This document shows, one piece after another, positions 51,874-61,500 of a DNA stretch of 64,000 nucleotides. Source of the stretch: Lachancea dasiensis (lineage: Eukaryota; Ascomycota; Saccharomycetes; Saccharomycetales; Saccharomycetaceae); NCBI GenBank assembly GCA_900074725.1, contig LT598460.1, positions 770,749 through 834,748 on the forward strand. The letters run 5' to 3'. Positions within the stretch are counted from its first letter, which is position 1. Each line of letters opens with the position of its first letter. Below the pieces are notes generated by a model that saw only the letters and a list, made by a program, of their open reading frames with translations, was not told where the DNA came from and searched no databases. The position numbers and the translations under genes are program-made.

Positions 51874-52962
51874 ATGGAGAAAGAACTAAAATTTGATGCG
51901 ATTGGAGTTTTAGACTTCGACCACTGGACCGACGCCAAAAAGTTTTCCTACTCTCCTCCTTTGTTAGGCCCCAACGATATCGAGTTGAAGATTGAAGTTT
52001 GCGCTGTGTGTGGATCGGATATCCATGCTGCAAATGGTGATTGGGGTCGCACGTACACACCTCTTGCTGTGGGCCATGAAATTGTAGGTAACATTACCGC
52101 TCTTGGGGACAATGTAGACAAAATAAAGTTCAATTTAGGCGACAGAGTGGGGGTAGGAGCTCAAATAAACTCATGTGGTAAATGCTTGCGCTGTTTGAGA
52201 AACCGTCAGCAAAACTGTAAAGACTTTGTTGGAACATACCAAGGTGTTGACAAAAAAAATGGCTTTGAGACTCAAGGTGGTTATGCCTCCCACATAAGAG
52301 TTAATTCTGATTTTGTTTTCAGAATTCCTGACCAATTAGATTCTACCATTGTAGCTCCTTTGCTGTGTGGGGGTATTACGGGATTCAAGCCACTAATTAC
52401 AGGCGAAGTGAAGCAAGGAAGTAAGGTAGGAGTAATCGGAGTGGGGGGCATAGGGCACATGTCCATCCTCTTTGCTAAGGCCTTAGGTGCTGAAGTGACG
52501 GCGATATCGAGATCTAACCGTAAAAAAGAGGATGCTCTAAAGTTGGGGGCTGACCACTTCGTGGCTACTGCAGAAAAGGGCTCATTAGATAGTCACGTCG
52601 ATACGCTTGATCTACTCGTCATGACGGCGTCATCGTTCTCCGAAAGTGATATCGATCAAACGCTGTCTTTATTGGTAGCAGGTGGCCGTGCCATTTTTAT
52701 CACTAACCCACCAGCTCAAGAGAAACTCACGCTTACCCCACCAACTATGCTTAGCAATGAGTATCACATTGGAGGATCTGCAATTGGCTCACCCCATGAC
52801 ATTGAATACATGCTGAAGCTTGCAGCCGAGAAGCAAATCAAGCCTTGGGTACAGACAGTAGATATTAATGAGGAGAGCGTGTCTGACGTGTGGAAAAAGA
52901 TGGTAAAGGGTGATGTCAGATATCGGTACGTTTTCACGGGTTATGACAAATATTTTAAGTAG
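51874..52962 (+). CDS. ADH6: NADP-dependent medium-chain alcohol dehydrogenase, ADH6/ADH7-like
   Basis: A 362-residue zinc alcohol dehydrogenase of the cinnamyl-alcohol-dehydrogenase group, which reduces a wide range of aldehydes with NADPH. Catalytic zinc ligands are visible in CAVCGSDIH (Cys46) and GHEIVG (His at about residue 67). The structural zinc is held by CGKCLRCLRNRQQNC. The cofactor fold has VIGVGGIGHMSILFAKALGAE, then SRSNRKKEDALKLGADHF, where Ser-Arg after the second strand favours NADP(H). It is close in length to Adh6/Adh7 (about 360). The symbol indicates type, not proven orthology, since it lies in a subtelomeric zone where such genes are often reshuffled. A TATA box lies upstream. 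Confidence 0.9.
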   Translation: MEKELKFDAIGVLDFDHWTDAKKFSYSPPLLGPNDIELKIEVCAVCGSDIHAANGDWGRTYTPLAVGHEIVGNITALGDNVDKIKFNLGDRVGVGAQINSCGKCLRCLRNRQQNCKDFVGTYQGVDKKNGFETQGGYASHIRVNSDFVFRIPDQLDSTIVAPLLCGGITGFKPLITGEVKQGSKVGVIGVGGIGHMSILFAKALGAEVTAISRSNRKKEDALKLGADHFVATAEKGSLDSHVDTLDLLVMTASSFSESDIDQTLSLLVAGGRAIFITNPPAQEKLTLTPPTMLSNEYHIGGSAIGSPHDIEYMLKLAAEKQIKPWVQTVDINEESVSDVWKKMVKGDVRYRYVFTGYDKYFK

Positions 52963-54509
52963 AATTTTGGAGGTGTTTTATCGTAAGCTAATTAATAACA
53001 TTATGACTAGTTACTTGTATGTACCAAATGAACGGCTAGTACAAGGAAAAACAAAACATTAAGTTTGAATACAGGTAATAGGAGTATTGGGACTGATGGG
53101 AATGTCGGGATAATCAAGAAATAATCAAGAAATCTTATGTTGGTAATCAAGAAGAGCCACACTAGACCAGTTCGAAATATGGGTTCAATCTCAGCTTGAA
53201 ACATGATCGTAAGAGAGGCGCCGAAGTCTTCAAAAGAACTCTGAAGCTTCATTCTAATTTTCTGTAGCAATTTGCTGAAACAAAGCCTTTTTTATCCAAA
53301 ACCCTTGATTTCGCGTGCATGACGGAAAGCACACAACGTATTCCAGCAGCTGAACGATTAAGTAAGGGCTTTAGATTGCACTCAAACTAGTGATCTATAT
53401 ACTTAGCGATCATGCTGATGTAAAACTTATCATTCATATTTCGCTTTCAACATTCTGAATTCATTTTGATCGAAGATCTTTTAATCTTGCAGCCATCATA
53501 ATTATTGCGCCAACGGAAAGCTCAGCTTTCTTAACAAGGCCTTATTGAATTATTTCCACTATTATTCCTTTACTTTGAAGTAGTTTTGACCAATTTCCTT
53601 TTTTATCGAACGCTTCAAACATCGCGCGGCAATTGTCGATTATGGCAGACAGAAAAGCCTAAATATATGGCTTCTTAGGATGAGATACATCGAGAGTTTG
53701 TAAAATTACGGTTCTTTTGCGGAAAAAGCTTAGGAAGCACAAGTGGTCAGGCGTGGATACACATGAAACAAGTACCATGCACATTTGAAGTAATATGAGC
53801 TGCAAGCAAGATCAAGGCCATAATATACCCTCGAGCTTTCCGGAGGCAGCTTCCTTGAGAATTTTTAGATTTAGGCCTGAGCAAGGTTCAGAAAAGCGAG
53901 GTTATAGGTAATGTTTCATAACGCAGACAAATAAAAAGTGGTTTATTTCACAATTCATTTGGTCAAACGCCAGTCCACACATAAAAAGTCAGTCTAGATT
54001 CTCCTTATTCCCAAGCTTATCCAATGCCACAGAGTTCCTTAGTTAAGAGCGAGATCTCAAACCTAACCGGACCACATCTCTCCAATAATTGCATCCCAAG
54101 GAAGCTAGTAGTTGAGTGATAGTATAACAGAACACGAATATTGAGCTGACTGATTTTTTGGACTAAGGAGCTGGTCTGCAGTTAGATTAGTCATTCGCTT
54201 ACATATCCGACCTCAATTGAACATTATAAATGTCATTATCGATAGAGAGCATATGATCGAACTGACTGATATGGATCAAGTGACACGACGGTCAATTTGT
54301 TTTCCGTTATAAAGCCGACATGCGCGACGGAACAAAGATGGCCATCAAAGTCGAATGATAAATACGTGAAGAGCTTGCAAAAAGTCCAGGAGAAAGGTGT
54401 CGACTATTAAAGGAAGCTAAATTACTTTGAATATAATTTATGAAGATTAAAGATTATTGATGGCGCACCGTCATAGGTTTGTTTCTTCTCATTTTAAACA
54501 ATCACCCCA
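52963..54509. other. Gene-free region between ADH6-type and NmrA-type genes
   Basis: 1,547 bp, A+T-rich. The best frame (87 codons, minus strand, 53007-53270) is hydrophobic at its end but has no recognisable family. I see no repeat or RNA gene. Confidence 0.5.
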
Positions 54510-55466
54510 ATGGCTTTAAGAAAAATAGTTGTTGCCGGAAGCTCGGGAACTCTAGCTGACCACGTACTCGGTGCTCTTTTGGACAGCAAAACGGCAGATT
54601 TTACTGTCACAGTTCTCACTCGCCGCGATAGCGGTAAAAATGTTTCAGTCCCTGGGGCTCGTGTGGTGCAAGTGAATTACGATGACAAAAATGAGCTTAT
54701 TTCGGCAGTTGCTGATGCAGATGCTATCATCAATCTTGTTTCTGGTAAAGTGGGGAGCGTGGTGGACCTGCAACTACTCGACGCTGCTAAAAAGGCCGGG
54801 GTTCGTAGAATCTTTCCTTCCTCGTGTGGACTGGACATACTACATCCCGTGGCTACTTCCCTCTTAACTCGGTCAGATGGCAGCGCCTTGGGAAAAGGTG
54901 TAGCCCCAATTCAAAATGCTCGTATGTTTCTGGCTCTCGGCGAAGAGAATTCTTCTGTGAGTTTTACTACACTCGTGCCCTCCATCTTCCTTGACGCCGC
55001 TCTCGAGGGTCGCTTTGGCACCATCGAGCCCCAGAACCGCAAGGTTACGGTTTTCAATGGAGGGGAGGAGTATTTCACGGGCTGTTCGCTGCCTTTCTTG
55101 GGTGCATGTTTTGCCGCTGTTTTGCAAATGGATGAAGAGAGCACTAAGAATAAGCGCATCCGTGTGGCGGAGGTGCGCACTACCTTGAATGAGATTGTAG
55201 ACACATTTGAAAAGGTTGCAAAAGTGCCCTTTGAAAAAGTACCAGCCAGCCTCGAAGCAGTGGCTGCTAAGCGTGAGATGCTACTGTCAGAAAACCAAGC
55301 ACTCCCAGCTTTCCATCTCAGTCTGCTCATCTCACTTTTTAACGGGTGTGGGGCTGGAGATATCGAAGATGGGCTAGAATTTGACGGCGAAGGCTTTTTA
55401 GTAGGCAAAAGGAAGTCAATCGAAGAACTTGTTGCTGAGGCTGTTTCTAAGGTCAAAGTAGTTTGA
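54510..55466 (+). CDS. NmrA-like / isoflavone-reductase-type NAD(P)-binding protein
   Basis: A 318-residue atypical short-chain dehydrogenase. The N-terminus is a Rossmann fold (KIVVAGSSGTLADHVLGALL), with TVLTRRDSG at the end of the second strand, consistent with NADP binding. AVADADAIINLVSG, then AAKKAGVRRIFPSSCGLD, is the usual NmrA/isoflavone-reductase pattern. The C-terminal part contains ALEGRFGTIEPQNRKVTVFNGG. Members act as redox sensors or as reductases of small aromatic compounds; the substrate cannot be told. The glycine motif is GxxGxLA, not the usual GxTGxxG. This type is common in filamentous fungi and sparse in Saccharomycetaceae, so transfer or retention in a subtelomere is possible. 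An LTR-like repeat starts 25 bp after the stop. Confidence 0.85.
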   Translation: MALRKIVVAGSSGTLADHVLGALLDSKTADFTVTVLTRRDSGKNVSVPGARVVQVNYDDKNELISAVADADAIINLVSGKVGSVVDLQLLDAAKKAGVRRIFPSSCGLDILHPVATSLLTRSDGSALGKGVAPIQNARMFLALGEENSSVSFTTLVPSIFLDAALEGRFGTIEPQNRKVTVFNGGEEYFTGCSLPFLGACFAAVLQMDEESTKNKRIRVAEVRTTLNEIVDTFEKVAKVPFEKVPASLEAVAAKREMLLSENQALPAFHLSLLISLFNGCGAGDIEDGLEFDGEGFLVGKRKSIEELVAEAVSKVKVV

Positions 55467-55490
55467 ATAAGATGTGCAGTGTAGTGAATT

Positions 55491-55926
55491 TGTCGGGAAT
55501 AGTGTGAGTTATTAGGGAGCTGATGGTGATGTGCGCCTAATCGCATAATCAGCGTCAGGAAATATGTGACACAGTGGTGAAAAATGGTAGTACATAACAG
55601 AGGTCATAAAAATCGACTTACCATCTTCAATAAGTCCAAGAAAACAACTGGTGTCCAATGGGGTTGGCGGTTGATAAGTTATCGACACTTAACCACAATC
55701 CAGATCTAGAACAGGTGATTAATAATTGTGTTATGCAGGTTCACTGAGCGAGAACGGCAAAAGTACCAGGTTTTCGTTCAGACAACTAAACCGACTCTAA
55801 TGTCTAAGATAATCACAGAGAGATAAATAGAATTCCCTAGATTCAAGCTGCTTATCTTTCAATGAACATAAACGACCTACCCCGCTAATTTAGTAAGCTT
55901 CTGACCGAAGAGCCAGATTCGCCTCA
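55491..55926 (+). repeat. LTR-like repeat, copy 2 (about 436 bp)
   Basis: It starts TGTCGGGAATAGTGTGAG and runs to GATTCGCCTCA. It is the most diverged of the plus-strand copies but shares the internal blocks CTGATGGTGATGTGCGCCTA and ATATGTGACACAGTGGT. It has no flanking duplication and no internal element. It begins 25 bp after the NmrA-type stop codon. Confidence 0.8.
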
Positions 55927-56243
55927 AGAACTAATTTCTACTGGTGTAGACAACTCTCATTTAACCTCTAACTATCTAAAGCAATAATATTGATCGATAA
56001 GGTGGCCACATCCTTCAGTCTGCACGCTTAATCAGTTCATCCTTAACTTTGTTCAATTTTGTTGTCAGAGTACACTGTTCTTGTGATCTTATTGTCTCAT
56101 TTGTTTAAAGAGTCCGTTGTTCTACAAATTTTGTCTAATAAATTAAATAATGGTTGCATACACCACTATCCAAAGTCATCTATCGCAGTTTCTAAATTCT
56201 AAATGTGGTTGTCCACTAGAACAACTGAGCCCCGGCTATGTGA
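55927..56243. other. Short gene-free gap
   Basis: 317 bp of A+T-rich sequence with the putative 3' end of the broken secreted-protein gene. Nothing else is seen. Confidence 0.5.
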
Positions 56244-57102
56244 CTAGCAATTCGCAGCACGGCCTGTCGAACAGCCCACAATAAAGTTGTCATCATGGTT
56301 ATCGGATATGGGCGCGTTGTATCTAATATAAGTTCCGAAGGCTCCGCAATCTATAGAAAAGTCATCGCCTACTGCAATAGCAGTGCATTCTTGTACCTGG
56401 ATGTCAGCCCAATACATCTTTTGCTGGCCGTACATTCTCAGAACGGAGTCAGCTGGAATGTTACATGTCCACGGCACACATTGCTGATGCTCTTTTGAGA
56501 TTGTATATTGGGCCAATGCGCTGAGACCCGCGAAAACCACCCCTCCGCCAGTGGTCACAGACCAGCCCGTGGTGTCGCATACCTGCTTAGTTAAAGATGC
56601 CTCGTAGCCCAAACCCGTATAGAGACACGAGGTGATCGGGTTCCATGAAGGCCACCAGGTCCCTGATTGAGCCTTACGTGCCTGTTTCCAGGATGTGATA
56701 CCTGCACCACCGGAATAATCATATCTATAGTCTCGTTTTACATTGACGGTGCTGTTGGTGACATTCGTGGTTACAGCGTAAATTAAAGTGCCGTCGCCTA
56801 ACAAGTACCTGCTGCCGTTGGTAAGCAACCCCGGGTTTATCGCATGGGTCTCAAGACCACCATAAAGCTCAACAGGGCTAAGCGGACGAGACAGACCAAA
56901 AAATCATGAGAAGCAATAAAATTCGCAACCACCCTTCCCGTTTCACTGCCACGTGGCTTGCACCCGAAGTGGCGGATGACATAGGATTAGCAACAGAGTT
57001 ATTAGGGTATTTCACCCCCTCCAATACGCCGCAATTATAGATCCATGTGACGTTTTGCGTCGAATTGACATATCCGTTATCTCCACACCTGAAAAGTGTC
57101 AT
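56244..57102 (-). pseudogene. Broken gene for a small cysteine-rich secreted protein (killer-toxin-like architecture, unproven)
   Basis: The minus strand has an upstream frame from ATG 57102 (74 codons) ending at a TAG at 56880-56878, and a downstream frame displaced by +1 that stays open to 56244. The upstream frame ends in a hydrophobic run of about 12 residues that looks like a signal-peptide core or a GPI-type tail. The downstream frame carries several N-glycosylation sequons, a Lys-Arg dibasic site of Kex2 type, and then a domain with eight cysteines. Signal, pro-region, Kex2 site and Cys-rich domain is the layout of yeast killer toxins and pheromone-like secreted proteins, but I do not recognise the family. 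A TATATAA lies about 100 bp upstream of 57102. It may be a pseudogene or use frameshifting at the stop. Confidence 0.55.
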
Positions 57103-57751
57103 TTGTGCCTATTTCTTGAAAGGTAAAGGAAAGAATCATACATGTTCGGACAGGCAAGGGCTTACATCTAATTCTTGCTTATATATGCATAACCGTTGGA
57201 GGCAGATTTTTTAAATTACCGTTTCCAGAGCATGTGATATGTTGAAAGGAAGATAAGGAGAGATTGACCAAGAACATGGCGAAGAAAATTCCCGTGGTAA
57301 TGCCAGGGACCAGAACCCTGACAGATAGTTTGATGAACCACCCGAACTAGGGTGCGGCAAAATTGCTGGGTTCGCCTGGTAAGAGTCAGGGCGCCAGAGG
57401 CGATTGGATGAAAACTTTGTTCAAGAAAGCCACAACACATTCCGTGAAGGATTTGAGATCTGCATTATTACCGTTAGGAAAAGTTCGGGACTTAGAAAAA
57501 AAAAACTAGCAAGATAAGGGTGCAGGCTGGACCCTTCGGAAAATAAAATGGTAAAAGATCGCACAGTTTTCGTGAATTGGTCGTGTAAATCAGACAATAT
57601 TTCAACGGATTCATAATATGGACTTTTATACTCTGGCCTAATCATGGAGACGAATACGGATCTTGTAGGGAAATTTGGCTTAAGTGCTTATGAGTGTCGT
57701 CTCAAGATGAGTTTGAGGTTATTCACTTAGATCGGAAGAGTTGAAGTTTAT
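57103..57751. other. Upstream region of the broken secreted-protein gene
   Basis: 649 bp with two short overlapping minus-strand frames (74 codons each, 57216-57645) that have no recognised features. TATA-like words for the minus strand lie near 57185 and 57615. Confidence 0.4.
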
Positions 57752-58088
57752 TGAGGCGAGTCTGGCTCTTCGGTAAAACGCTTACTAAAGTAGTCTTGTA
57801 AATCATTCGTAGTCATTGTACGATGAGTAACTTGGATCTAGGGAATTCTATTACCTCTCCGCGATAATTTCGGTACTAAATCGGTTTAATTGTCCAAACC
57901 AGTCACCATTACCGATAATTTTCTATCTCCGTGGGTTTGAAAAGCACATTATTAACCACCCGTTCTAGATCATGCTATTATCAATGATCTGAGCCTCATT
58001 AGTGATAACCTGTCAAGAACCCTATTGGGTTGGGCACTATTTGGTTGCATTGACATGACTTTGTTGGTAATTCGATTTGCTTCGTTTT
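57752..58088 (-). repeat. LTR-like repeat, copy 4, reversed and truncated
   Basis: On the minus strand this is the 3' three-quarters of the same LTR-like repeat. Its end (GACTCGCCTCA) is at 57752, and the block TTCCCTAGATCCAAGTTACT is near 57830. It carries the longest version of the small terminal reading frame (22 codons). The 5' part, about 130 bp, is missing where copy 3 begins at 58089. The two copies therefore stand head to head. Confidence 0.75.
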
Positions 58089-58541
58089 TGTTGGGAATGA
58101 TGTGAATAAACTGATGGTGATGTGCGTCTAATCGCATAATCAGCGTCAGTAAATATGTGACACAGTGGTACAGAATGATAGTACACAACCGAGGCCATAC
58201 AAATAGAGCTACAAGCTAAGACAAACCGAAGAGAACAACTATTGTCCAATGGGATTGGCCATTGATAAGTTATCTGTAGTGTACGGCATTGAAGCCGTAA
58301 TCCTTGGGTAATAGAATGATCTAGAACTGGCGATTAACAAATATGTTGACCAGAGTCACCGAGTGAAAATTGTATAAATACCAGGCTTTTGTTCAGGTAA
58401 CTGAACCAACTCGAATGCCTAAAAAAATCACGGAGAGATAAATAGAATTCCCTAGATCCAAGTTACTCATCTTACAATGACTATGTCCGACTTACAAGAC
58501 AAATTTAGTAAGCTTTCTACTGATGAATCAGATTCGCCTCA
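58089..58541 (+). repeat. LTR-like repeat, copy 3 (about 453 bp), joined to helicase gene
   Basis: It starts TGTTGGGAATGATGTGAA and ends GATTCGCCTCA at 58541. Very similar to copy 1. The first ATG of the helicase frame (58523) lies inside its last 20 bp in another frame, so this repeat forms the left border of the telomeric element. No target duplication is visible. Confidence 0.8.
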
Positions 58542-61500
58542 ATAGTCACGATTTGGCGCCTGTATTATATTTCCTCATTCATGTGGACGAGCTTTCAGTT
58601 TCAGCTGCTGTTCTGAATAAGCCTAATGTGTCACCGTCCCTCCTCATGGAGAATCTCGGCAAGAAGCACAAGGTTCCGGAAAAGGCACATCATCTGCGCT
58701 CTATCTTTATCCACTTGCTTCGGGACCTTGCAGCCTCAGATTTTCTTTTTCTTCTTGTGCGGTTGTTGCCTTACAAACTGGGAGCATACACGGAGGGCAA
58801 CATGGAGCTCGAGACAGTTAGCCTGGTACTTAGAAAAGTAGTGGCGCTAAAATCATGGATCAAGTTTACGGTTTTTTCTGAACGTGCTGGCGATGACTGT
58901 CTTGAAAAGTTGCTGTACTCCGAAACTCCGTGTGAAACTTGGACGACCCTGCAAAGAGTCTATCGGAGCTTAAAACAGGAAGAAAGAGTAGTTCAACGCT
59001 TGGAAGTTGAGTATATCGAACCAGATGCTGCGCTGGTGTGTGGTAAAGTGTTCAACCGCACTTATATCAGGAGCTTCTACAATGACGCTAAAGACAAATT
59101 TGATGAGCATTTGGCAGCAATCAACAAAGTGTATCGCATGCCGGGCGTTGAAGAAGTTGGCAAGATCCTATTGGAAGGGGGAAGGGCCCCATCTGGAGAA
59201 GACCTACAAAACCCGCATTTCTCGTTCACGCAACTGTTTCCTATGGATTTGAAGGATCAAATATCTCCAATCAAAAGACGAGATTCTGTTGAAGAAATTG
59301 AGAGGATTGATGTCCTCGATGCTATTCAAAAGATTACCGTGCATCTCGTGTGGATGATATGGTTTGCCATTGCAACTCCGTATCGTTTTCCTGAGCTTAA
59401 TATTCTGGCGTTTGCGGGAAAAAGGAGGAACGTGTTTGTTGACCCTCAAAAGCGTTGTCTGCAGCTGTACACATCATACTGCAAAAAACCAAAAGGTGAT
59501 AAGCTTGGTAAAGTGGTTGGATAGGAAGACATCGCGGTATCTGTTGTATTTTATCATGGTGCTGAGGCCGTTACAGAAGTACCTCCTGGGTACGGATTAT
59601 GACAGAATGGAACCGCCACGGAGCGACACCAAAGTTGACCTGGAAAGTGAGTGGTGCTACATAGAGGGTAGCGGCAAGATGGATAGGAAAGTGCTCTCTC
59701 AGATGGTTCTTTCCCAATACCTGTTTCTGGACGTGGAGGCCGGCAGAATGATTAGTCGCGACCGGTTTTCCTACTGGGTCAGCCAATTCCCCAAGACGTT
59801 TTACGACAGGCTTAGTTTTAGGGAATTACGGCAGGGAATGATTGGGTTGGTGCGTAAATATGTGGATGACGGCCAAGCAATGAAAGGAGCGTTGTGGGAG
59901 GCCGTCCGCGAGCTTTCTGCCGGCCATTCAATGCAAACGGGACTGCAGGTATATGGAGTGGATAAGTTTTCCTTTGAAGGAGTTTCTGCGTCCACGGCTC
60001 ATGGCATGCAGCGAGTGTTAAGCGAGCAATACATCAAATGGGCCGATTTAGCCGAAGAGGGCAGCGGTGGAGCTGAAGCGGCGCAGCTCGTAGAAAAGAG
60101 GCCATTTGTCCCGCAGTTTCGTAGGATCACAGACCTCAGCCTCGCCGGTCAGGAGCTCTACGGAGAAGCGTTCCAATTCAGGAGTGCTGAGCAGCTGGAG
60201 GCTGCTTCTTCCGTATACCTTTCCGATGAACGTGTGCTCGCGATCCAGGCCCCCACTGGATATGGCAAGACTCTTCTCTTTGAGCTGCCTCTAGTGTGTT
60301 TCTCCGTGAAAAAAGTGGCTGTGGTCTCATTTGTGTTTGTGCCGTACATCGCACTGCTTGCTGGCACGGCTTCGAGGCTAAAGAAGAAGCTGCATGTGGG
60401 TAATGTGGCATCGCTATTGATGGAGCGTCCGTACGGTGAGCACACCTTTGCCGATGTGTATGTGGGCACATTTGATGATCTGTGCAAATCCGAATTCAAG
60501 GATTTGGTGAACCACTGGGAGCAACGCATACGCAGTGCGTCTCTGGGCCTCCTTGTAGTGGACGAGTTCCACAACCTGAGCGATGAGATGAGTTTCCGTG
60601 GAAAGCAATTTGCTCGATTGAAAGAGGTTGACTACCAACAGTTTTGGAAGGTGGTGTTGCTGACAGCGACTGGGGCCAATGGGTCTGCTGCGTCGTCTGT
60701 CAAAATTCTTGGGCTAAACAAGACACTCAGGGAGAAGGATGCGTTAGAGAAGGAGCACAACGACTCAATTCGGCTTTCGAACTACATCAAACAGCCACCG
60801 TTGGGTCATGTGTTCAAGCACCGTGAAACCCTCCAGGACGATGGCGTGAGCCAGGTGCTGATCTATTTGCGAAGGATGTTCAAATTCGACCCCAATGCCA
60901 AAGCAGCAGTGGTTCTAGGGCAGCGAGATGCGGTGGAACCCTTATTCTGTAGTGTGAATGAGGAGTTCCGAACGACGTACCTGCATAGGGAAGCTCACGA
61001 CGGAGCAGAAGGTGCAGCGGACGAACTTGTTCATCGAGGATAACAGGTCACAGGTTCTGATAGGCACGAAGCTGGTATCACAGGGCCTGGATGTGAGTGC
61101 TTTGAAGATGGTGATCATCTTTGACTACGGACCAAATATATCAGAGTACATCCAGTGCGTGGGAAGGATACGGACTGGCGGAGTTGCGGTTCACCTGCAC
61201 GGTCGGAAGCGCAGTGGCTGTATTACGCAAGAGATGTGTGATTATTATAAGTTGAAGTACGAAGGACACCAGGGCTGTTGTGCGGATTTCTCGAGTGTGT
61301 CGAAAGAGACTCACGAGTTGTTTAGGCACGTAGTGCTTGGGCGGGACGAGTCGGAGGAAGTAGTGCTTGGGCGGGACGAGTCGGAGGAAGTATTGCTAGG
61401 GCGGGACGATTTGGAGAAGACATTGGTGGGGCGGGACGATTTGGAGAAGACATTGGTGGGGCGGGGCGATTTGGAAAAGACATTGGTGGGGCAGGACGAC

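Noticed and set aside
59364-61043. Introns as explanation for the helicase frame changes
   Set aside because: No GTATGT-like donor, TACTAAC branch point and acceptor could be found in or near the two overlap windows.
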